IMG/VR virus record: IMGVR_UViG_3300045912_000471
Span: 1-51,251 of that record
Source of the DNA: a virus
Length of the DNA stretch: 51,251 bases
Strand: one strand, 5' to 3'
The translations under genes were made by a program, and so were the position numbers. Below the pieces are notes generated by a model. That model was not told the origin of the DNA. It made no database searches and saw only the letters and a program-made list of their open reading frames with translations. Shown in pieces: positions 46,165-51,251 of this stretch. The stretch's first letter is position 1. Every line of letters starts with the position of its first letter.

Positions 46165-46933
46165 TTACACTTTTGAAGAATGGCGTGAATATTATTTACT
46201 TCACGCCTCTTCCGCAACTTTTCGTAAAAAAGTAAACAAAGCACGAGAGGCTATCGCCAACTTTCTGGACTTGGGAATCAAGTCTTATGTATCCGTATCA
46301 GGAGGCAAAGACTCTACAGCTATGATGCATCTTGTTTGGCAGACGGATGCTTCTGTGGCGGTGATGAGCGAAAAAGATGACATGGACTTCCCGGGAGAAT
46401 TAGAGTACATGCACAAGCTTCAGCAGCTTTACAATCTCAATCTCACAATCATTCAGCCAGATGTTTCGCTTTGGGATATAGTAAAAAAGTTTGATTTTAC
46501 GGAAGATATTCACAGCAGGGGTACTGAGTTCTCAGATGAGTTTTTCTACGGACTTATTGAAGAGTTTCAATATAAAAACAACTATAAAGCGGTTTTTCTG
46601 GGACTTAGAGCGGAGGAAAGCAAAGGTAGAATGCACAACTACGCTATCAATCGTTCTATTTATTACAACGAGTCAGAGAGACATCTGGTGTGTCAGCCTA
46701 TTGCTACTTGGACAGGAATTGATGTAATGGCTTATTTGTTTGAAAATGAAGTACCTATTCTGGATGTGTATTTCAAAACGAAATTTGTTTTAGCACCCCA
46801 CGAGATACGCAAGTCATGGGCTCTACCCTCGCATCAGAGCAGTAAAGGACAAGCCCTTTGGCTGAAATACTATTACCCTGAGATATTTCAAAAACTTGCC
46901 GTCATCAATCCTAAAATCAGATCTTACGTATGA
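46157..46933 (+). CDS. cysH: CysH-like PAPS reductase family protein
   Basis: 258 residues. The PP-loop ATP-binding motif SVSGGKDSTAMMHL is at 46-59 and GLRAEESKGR at 149-158 is the sulfate/nucleotide-site motif of PAPS reductases, followed by WTGIDVMAYLFENEVPILDV. A true assimilatory reductase ends with an ECGLH cysteine motif; I see none, so sulfite reduction is doubtful and nucleotide chemistry more likely. It overlaps csf2 by 8 bases, as in type IV-B loci, where the role of cysH is unsolved. Confidence 0.85.
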   Translation: MNNYTFEEWREYYLLHASSATFRKKVNKAREAIANFLDLGIKSYVSVSGGKDSTAMMHLVWQTDASVAVMSEKDDMDFPGELEYMHKLQQLYNLNLTIIQPDVSLWDIVKKFDFTEDIHSRGTEFSDEFFYGLIEEFQYKNNYKAVFLGLRAEESKGRMHNYAINRSIYYNESERHLVCQPIATWTGIDVMAYLFENEVPILDVYFKTKFVLAPHEIRKSWALPSHQSSKGQALWLKYYYPEIFQKLAVINPKIRSYV

Positions 46934-47853
46934 TTTATATAGGCTACCCCAAAGACAAGAAAAGCGAAATAGTAAACGCTTACATAAAAGAGAACGGCAT
47001 TGAAAAGGTTGTGGTGTTAGGTCCTGCGATGTTCTCTTTTCAGTGTATGTATGAAAATGTGGATTATCCAAATTTAATCAAATACGTGTTCTACTACAGG
47101 CTTTTGTCATACATTGATACCAATACGCTTGTGGTGGTGAATGAGTGTCTCCAAAATAAAAAAAGGTATGACCTTACGTTTAATTGTGTGAGAAACTTTT
47201 TGAATCAAACAAATCACCAAATAATTTTCCAGTATCTGCCCATCATTGAGACAAGAGAGGAGTTGATGACAGTGATAGATTTTGATACTAAAAGTCAATG
47301 GAGAAGGATGTCCTTTAATGCCTTGGTGGATTCCGGCTTCGACTTCTCGAAGCACATCACTATTCATGAATCCTTTAAATATCCTGAAATAATACCCCTG
47401 CTTGTAGAGACGAGTAAGGAAACAAAAGCGAAATACGAGGAAGAGAAAGCAAGATTATTTAGTGATTTAGGACAAAAAGACCCTCATACACTCCCTAGAA
47501 ATCTCCATCTAGTCGGCTGGAGGGACAAAAAGAAACACGCTGAGCAGCTCGACTATACTTTCCTTGTAAGGAATGATAGAGCAAAAATAAAAAATGCTCA
47601 GACATACGGGGAAGAAGAGTATCAGGGAACATACTGTATGTTTGACATACCTCACGACTTCATAGAACTTGTAAACTTCTTTGCCCTCTCAGAGCAACAA
47701 CAAATCACCGTATTACTCAATGAAATAAAAGTAGATACATTCTACTACGAAAGAATCAAAAAATGGCTAAATGAAATCAATTATGTTTGTACAAAAATAT
47801 CTCAAAGAGACATGTCTGGAGGCGACCAAGAAAAGATTGAAGTTTATCTTTGA
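46930..47853 (+). CDS. Unknown 307-residue operon protein
   Basis: Not recognised. It begins with a Rossmann-like alternation (MIYIGYPKDKKSEIVNAYIK, then KVVVLGPAMFSFQ) and has a second core near NTLVVVNECLQNKKRYDLTF. The C-terminal half has DPHTLPRNLHLVGWRDKKKH and an acidic/helical end. It sits between two PAPS-reductase-like genes, overlapping the first by 4 bases and the ibrA-like gene by about 70-83, so it is part of the same unit. A partner of one of those enzymes is inferred. Confidence 0.65.
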   Translation: MIYIGYPKDKKSEIVNAYIKENGIEKVVVLGPAMFSFQCMYENVDYPNLIKYVFYYRLLSYIDTNTLVVVNECLQNKKRYDLTFNCVRNFLNQTNHQIIFQYLPIIETREELMTVIDFDTKSQWRRMSFNALVDSGFDFSKHITIHESFKYPEIIPLLVETSKETKAKYEEEKARLFSDLGQKDPHTLPRNLHLVGWRDKKKHAEQLDYTFLVRNDRAKIKNAQTYGEEEYQGTYCMFDIPHDFIELVNFFALSEQQQITVLLNEIKVDTFYYERIKKWLNEINYVCTKISQRDMSGGDQEKIEVYL

Positions 47854-48910
47854 CGCTTTTGAGAACATCATTGTATCTATATCAGGAGGCAAGGATTCTA
47901 CTGTACTAGCTCACTTAGCACTTGAGGAAGCTCATGAGAGAGGCAGAAAAATAGGTTTATTTTTCTTAGATGAAGAGGTAGTTTATGAAAGTACTATTGA
48001 ACAAATAGAATACCTGATGAACCTCTACCCAAAGAATACAATGCCCTACTGGTTACAAATGGAGTTTAACCTTACAAATGCCACAAGCGTGGATGAGGGG
48101 CAACTTTTGTGCTGGGAGGCGGGAAAACATAAGGTTTGGATGCGTCCTAAAAAACAATACTCTATCCATCAGAGAATGTGGTCACTGGAGAGTCAAACCG
48201 TCAGAGATAAAAACAAAGGCTTCGGGTTCTATGATGTCATTGAAAATTTTGAAAGATGCTTTGAAAATACAGCGTTTCTGGTGGGGTTGAGAGCTGCCGG
48301 AGAAAGCCCAAACCGATGGAGAGCCGTAACAAAAAATCCGATTGATATACAAGGTCATTCAGTATTTTGGGGAACTAATAAGGGCAAAAACCAAGTACTC
48401 TACCCTCTTTATGATTGGAACTTTCACGATGTATGGAAGTATATCTTTGACGAAAACCTTAAATATTCAAAAATCTATGATTATCAGTTCAAGAAAGGTT
48501 TCGGTATTTCGGAAATGAGGGTGAGTTCTCTTATCCACGAAAAAAGTTTTAAGAGTATTGTGGAACTGCCAGAGTTTGAACCGAAAACATATGATAAACT
48601 CATAAAAAGACTTAAAGGGATTTCCTTCGCTCAGGAACTGGGGAAAGATAGGACAATGTTCAAGGTTCAAAAACTACCCCAAAATTTCAATTCTTGGACA
48701 GCTTACAGAGACTTTCTTCTCGAAACCTACCAAGACACTACCAAAATAAAAATCTTTCAACAGAGGTTTGCAAAACACCTTAATAATGAATATGTGGCAA
48801 GGCAACAATGTAGGCAGTTAGTTCTTAATGATTACGAAAATAACCTGCCCGTTGATAACAAGCCAGACCCAAGACAAGAACTTATTAACTTTTACCTAGA
48901 AGTATTATGA
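47771..48910 (+). CDS. ibrA: IbrA-like PAPS-reductase family protein (DUF3440)
   Basis: 379 residues; the start may be the ATG at 47771 or 47783. The first 45 residues, KYLKETCLEATKKRLKFIFD then VSISGGKDSTVLAHLA, match IbrA-type proteins. FFLDEEVVYES at 64-74 and VGLRAAGESPNRW at 171-183 are further family motifs, and the C-terminal 170 residues fit the DUF3440 region. IbrA acts with the ParB-like IbrB, coded here next door (4-base overlap); in E. coli the pair controls Eib surface proteins. The biochemical reaction is unknown. Confidence 0.78.
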   Translation: MKSIMFVQKYLKETCLEATKKRLKFIFDAFENIIVSISGGKDSTVLAHLALEEAHERGRKIGLFFLDEEVVYESTIEQIEYLMNLYPKNTMPYWLQMEFNLTNATSVDEGQLLCWEAGKHKVWMRPKKQYSIHQRMWSLESQTVRDKNKGFGFYDVIENFERCFENTAFLVGLRAAGESPNRWRAVTKNPIDIQGHSVFWGTNKGKNQVLYPLYDWNFHDVWKYIFDENLKYSKIYDYQFKKGFGISEMRVSSLIHEKSFKSIVELPEFEPKTYDKLIKRLKGISFAQELGKDRTMFKVQKLPQNFNSWTAYRDFLLETYQDTTKIKIFQQRFAKHLNNEYVARQQCRQLVLNDYENNLPVDNKPDPRQELINFYLEVL

Positions 48911-49425
48911 AACAAGAAATATTATTTCCCTGCCTTAATACGATACTCGTACCACGTGAGAACGTGATAGCTAATACGTACAACCCTAATCATGTATCTC
49001 CTGACAAGATGAATTTGCTCAAGCAAAGTATTCTGGATAATGGGTTCTGCTTTCCCATCGCTACCATTTGGGACAAGGATATAGAAAAACACGTTATCAT
49101 AGACGGTTTTCATAGAAGATTGATTTGTGAACCTGAATGGCTTGATATTCCCGTGTGTCCTATTGTCGTGTTACCCCACGACATTGCCCAGAGAATGATA
49201 GCAACTATTCAGTTCAACAAAGCCAGAGGCGTGCATCAAGTAGATTTAGATGCAGAAGTAATCAGAAAGCTGTTGGAACAAGGCTTGTCTGAAGAGGAAG
49301 TATCTGAAAAGTTGGGGATAGAGATAGAAGCAGTACATCGCTACAAGCAACTCACAGGAATAGCCTCTCTTTTCGCTAAAGCTCAATACTCAACCGCTTG
49401 GGAAATGGTTAGCGATGGAAATTAA
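48907..49425 (+). CDS. ibrB: IbrB-like ParB-superfamily protein
   Basis: 172 residues. NTYNPNHVSP at 23-32, VIIDGFHRRL at 63-72 and NKARGVHQVD at 104-113 define the ParB/Srx N-domain; a helical region (LLEQGLSEEEVSEKLGIEIE) and the terminal YSTAWE follow. ParB-domain proteins can bind CTP or cut DNA; which applies here is unknown. It partners the IbrA-like gene and is a paralogue of the gene at 4888-5379. Confidence 0.82.
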   Translation: MKQEILFPCLNTILVPRENVIANTYNPNHVSPDKMNLLKQSILDNGFCFPIATIWDKDIEKHVIIDGFHRRLICEPEWLDIPVCPIVVLPHDIAQRMIATIQFNKARGVHQVDLDAEVIRKLLEQGLSEEEVSEKLGIEIEAVHRYKQLTGIASLFAKAQYSTAWEMVSDGN

Positions 49426-49789
49426 AACGGTTACGCTCGATCAGATAACCCACATTACAAGTCATCCCGAAACCAAATCCAATGTGATGACTTTTTCAAA
49501 AAAAGCATCGTATCTCGGTTTGTTTATAGACAACGAAATAGTGGGTTGTGTGGGGTATATAGAGTATAAAAACTACATCAAGCTGAAAGCAGGGTTTGTA
49601 CTCCCCAAGTATCGGAACAAAGGCTATTATAGCAAGTTGTGTGAGGAAAGAATAAAGATAGTAGGATGACACAAACCTTTGTATGCAAATTGTACCAAAC
49701 ACGCTTTGCCTTATCACCTCAAACAAGGGGCAGAGATTGTAAAAATTTATAAAGCACCTTCTTATAAAATTAAATATGAGCCAAAGTAA
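49415..49789 (+). pseudogene. GNAT acetyltransferase interrupted by one in-frame TGA
   Basis: Residues 1-84 are a GNAT fold: LGLFIDNEIVGCVGYIEYKN, then KAGFVLPKYRNKGYYSKLCE with an acetyl-CoA loop (YRNKGYY). A single TGA at 49667-49669 stops it after KIVG. The same frame continues for 39 good residues (HKPLYANCTKHALPYHLKQG, then EIVKIYKAPSYKIKY) to a TAA at 49787-49789 that overlaps the next gene's start by 14 bases, as for other genes here. Other genes end normally at TGA, so wholesale recoding is unlikely: either a recent nonsense mutation, readthrough, or a sequencing error. Confidence 0.75.
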
Positions 49790-50423
49790 ATGGGAATACG
49801 GTGGTGTTTACCACCAATACAACATGCAGGATGTTATTGACTTGCCTAATAACAGCAAGTTGAAAGTTTGTGATTTGACTAAAGAGATGCCTGATTTTAT
49901 GTTACAGGCAGATACGCTATTCATTGACCCGCCCTGCTCCTTAGGAAATCTGAAGACATTTCACACGAAAGCGGACAGAAAACTGGAATACACTTTTGAT
50001 GCTTTTACAAAAGCATTATTTGAGAGAATAGAGCAAATAAACCCGAAGCATCTGTTTATAGAGGTATTCAAAAGTAACAAAGATGCTTTTTTAGAGATTG
50101 TCAAAGCAAAATACAAAAGCGTTTCGGTGTATGAATCCTTCTATTATAACAAAAAACAAAATAAATGTTTCATCCTCCACGCCACCAACGAAACGGAAAA
50201 CCAATACTATGAAGCTCTCCAAAACATTGATGAAGAGAAGGCTATCAAATGGATTTGCGAAAACCATAAATTTGATTGCATCGGAGACCTTTGCATGGGA
50301 CGGGGGCTTGTAGGCAAATATGCTTATTTGAATAAAAAGAGCTTTGCAGGTACGGAACTGAATCCCAAAAGATTAGCTGTTTTAGTTGATTTTATCAAGA
50401 AACAAACAAACAATGGACATTAA
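49776..50423 (+). CDS. DNA methyltransferase with DPPC motif
   Basis: 215 residues. FIDPPCSLGN at 49-58 is a catalytic DPPY-type motif (motif IV), and GDLCMGRGLVGKY at 170-182 with SFAGTELNPKRL at 189-200 gives the AdoMet-binding motifs I and X-like in permuted order. This is a beta-class N6-adenine or N4-cytosine methylase pattern. It could mark the phage genome or protect it from its own operon's nuclease. It overlaps the nuclease start by 11 bases. Confidence 0.75.
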   Translation: MSQSKWEYGGVYHQYNMQDVIDLPNNSKLKVCDLTKEMPDFMLQADTLFIDPPCSLGNLKTFHTKADRKLEYTFDAFTKALFERIEQINPKHLFIEVFKSNKDAFLEIVKAKYKSVSVYESFYYNKKQNKCFILHATNETENQYYEALQNIDEEKAIKWICENHKFDCIGDLCMGRGLVGKYAYLNKKSFAGTELNPKRLAVLVDFIKKQTNNGH

Positions 50424-50970
50424 GAAACCTACTATCACCGAGCTCTTGGAAATGCTCAACAAGCCTGCTTTGCTGTATTGGGCAAACAACTTGGGGCTAA
50501 AGGGTGTATCTCTTCAAAAGCACCAACAGGAGCTTCGGAAAACAGGCACTTCACTACACAGACAAATACAAGGGTATGTGGAAAAAGGAGAACCTTTTGA
50601 AAATCCTAATGACCAGGAGCGGTGGCAGATATTTTGCCGAAACAAAGAAATCCTAACGATAGAGAAAAGTATTGAAACCGAATGGTTCGTGGGTCGCTAT
50701 GATGCAAAGTTACGAATTGCAGATACAACATACCTCTGTGATTTCAAAAGCTCTAAGGGCAGAAAAGTATATTTTGAAAATATCTTACAGCTAGTAGCCT
50801 ACCGAATGGCAGAGCCGGACTGTAAGATAGGAATCATAAAAATACCTGATTTCGTGATGATTCCTATACAAATTACAGACTTTCAGGTTTGGGAGTCTTG
50901 CATAAAATGTTTACATTATCTCTATAAAATTAAAAAGACGTATGAATTACAAGATCACATTCAATATTAA
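50413..50970 (+). CDS. RecB/Cas4-like PD-(D/E)XK nuclease
   Basis: 185 residues from the ATG at 50413. Motifs in order: GTSLHRQIQGYV (His49) near 45-56, E at about 90, YDAKLRI with Asp97, LCDFKSSKG with D110-x-K112, and ILQLVAY at 124-130. This is the Cas4/RecB exonuclease pattern (H, D, E/D-x-K, QxxxY). The cysteines needed for a Cas4 iron-sulfur cluster are not evident. It overlaps csf3 by 29 bases. Could process DNA for the phage or the type IV-like complex. Confidence 0.78.
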   Translation: MDIKKPTITELLEMLNKPALLYWANNLGLKGVSLQKHQQELRKTGTSLHRQIQGYVEKGEPFENPNDQERWQIFCRNKEILTIEKSIETEWFVGRYDAKLRIADTTYLCDFKSSKGRKVYFENILQLVAYRMAEPDCKIGIIKIPDFVMIPIQITDFQVWESCIKCLHYLYKIKKTYELQDHIQY

Positions 50971-51251
50971 GTCAGCTATATGCTTTATAGATAAACCCGT
51001 TTTTGACGGTATTTTAGCCTACTGCCACATGAAGGCTAAAAATCCTGACTTTGCTCAAAAACTAATTCTTTCAAAAGAAGAATTAGAAGATTTTAATGAT
51101 TTGCCAATAATCAGACACCAAGACGGTTATTTTCTTGCCTCTTGGATGATGTTTGATGAAGAACTGGCTACCGAGTTTAAAGGTTCATGGAAAAAGCGTT
51201 GGAACTCCAAAAACGATCATCTAGTAAACTTTCAGAAAAGAGTCAAAAAAA
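50942..51251 (+). CDS. csf3: Csf3-like (type IV Cas5 family) protein, 5' part
   Basis: The first 103 residues of the protein finished at 1-468. It opens with a RAMP strand (NYKITFNIKSAICFIDKPVF) leading to DGILAYCHM, similar to the DALLAYA-type start of Csf3. A spacer helix (LSKEELEDFNDLP) and the SWMMFDEELATEFKGSWKKR region follow. The start overlaps the nuclease gene by 29 bases. The frame is continuous across the join of 51251 with 128. Confidence 0.75.
   Translation, partial: MNYKITFNIKSAICFIDKPVFDGILAYCHMKAKNPDFAQKLILSKEELEDFNDLPIIRHQDGYFLASWMMFDEELATEFKGSWKKRWNSKNDHLVNFQKRVKK
51125..51251. repeat. Terminal direct repeat, right copy (contig overlap)
   Basis: Exact copy of bases 1-127. 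Joining 51251 to 128 keeps the Csf3-like reading frame open. Confidence 0.95.

Larger units (their letters stand above)
42863..51251 (+). other. Phage type IV-like CRISPR effector / cysH operon
   Basis: Composite feature. Fourteen + strand genes, nearly all overlapping, run from the VRR-NUC gene through the circular junction to base 468. Order: VRR-NUC, three unknowns, csf1-like, csf2-like, cysH, unknown, ibrA-like, ibrB-like, GNAT (split), methyltransferase, RecB/Cas4-like nuclease, csf3-like. I see no CRISPR repeat array, Cas6, DinG, Cas1 or Cas2 in the window. Csf1, Csf2, Csf3 and CysH together are the hallmark set of type IV-B; here csf3 is separated from csf2 by about 4.8 kb of extra genes. 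Confidence 0.7.

Noticed and set aside
46157-46933. CysH as an auxiliary metabolic gene for sulfate assimilation
   Set aside because: The C-terminal catalytic cysteine motif of assimilatory reductases is not seen, and the gene is embedded between csf-like genes.
49667-49669. Genome-wide TGA recoding to tryptophan
   Set aside because: Many overlapping genes end at TGA in ATGA junctions; recoding would fuse them in nonsensical ways.
1-51251. CRISPR repeat-spacer array to go with the csf-like genes
   Set aside because: I found no set of regularly spaced 20-40 base repeats anywhere. The TAAGTGG and TTGCAAAA clusters are far too short and have no spacers of constant length.

Overview
The window is a complete, circularly closed phage genome: its last 127 bases repeat its first 127 exactly, leaving about 51,124 unique bases. 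The virion genes are those of a contractile-tailed (myovirus) phage: sheath, tube, tape measure, gpW/gp25, gpJ-, gpI-, gpD- and gpV-like baseplate proteins, terminase, portal and HK97-type capsid. The host is most likely a member of the Bacteroidota. Several promoters fit the TTTG / TAnnTTTG pattern of that phylum, Shine-Dalgarno sequences are mostly absent, and intergenic DNA is very AT-rich. No integrase was recognised. Repressor-like HTH genes and a ParA fragment hint at a temperate or plasmid-like past.

Layout. 1-468 is the 3' end of a Csf3-like gene whose 5' end lies at 50942-51251. 680-2524 (+) is a small operon of unknown genes, an HTH protein and a tiny lipoprotein. 2546-17465 (-) holds terminase, a ParB-like gene with a decayed PAPS-reductase-like gene, tape measure, tube, sheath, neck proteins, capsid, scaffold/protease and two baseplate-adaptor genes. 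17533-19854 (+) is a portal-MuF fusion. 19745-23859 (-) holds accessory genes, an HNH endonuclease and an assembly-chaperone gene with a probable -1 frameshift. 24397-28424 (-) is a fibre, spanin, holin, lipoprotein and amidase lysis block. 28515-30897 (+) is baseplate hub and spike. 31563-34924 (-) holds a tRNA-Gly, a DnaB-type helicase and an initiator gene with an internal iteron array (probable origin). 35161-35980 (+) holds two regulators. 35984-40350 (-) is baseplate wedge and fibre. 40422-42727 holds a truncated parA, an N6-methylase, a C2H2 zinc-finger protein, a Gp157-like protein and a possible ssDNA-binding protein.

The striking part is one + strand operon from 42863 through the contig junction to 468, with almost every gene overlapping the next. 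It starts at a good promoter and a VRR-NUC nuclease. It then encodes proteins resembling type IV CRISPR-Cas Csf1, Csf2 (Cas7) and Csf3 (Cas5), a CysH protein of the kind found in type IV-B loci, an IbrA/IbrB-like pair (a second PAPS-reductase-like protein plus a ParB-like protein), a GNAT acetyltransferase split by one in-frame TGA, a DNA methyltransferase and a RecB/Cas4-like nuclease. I see no CRISPR array, Cas6, DinG, Cas1 or Cas2. This looks like a phage-encoded, array-less type IV-like ribonucleoprotein joined to sulfur/nucleotide-chemistry and nucleic-acid-modifying genes. Its function is unknown.

Shared regulation is visible. A TTTG-N19-TAnnTTTG promoter recurs several times, a GTTAAACGAA-type site recurs just downstream of promoters or before genes, and a TTTGCAAA / AATAATTATT element marks many transcription divides.
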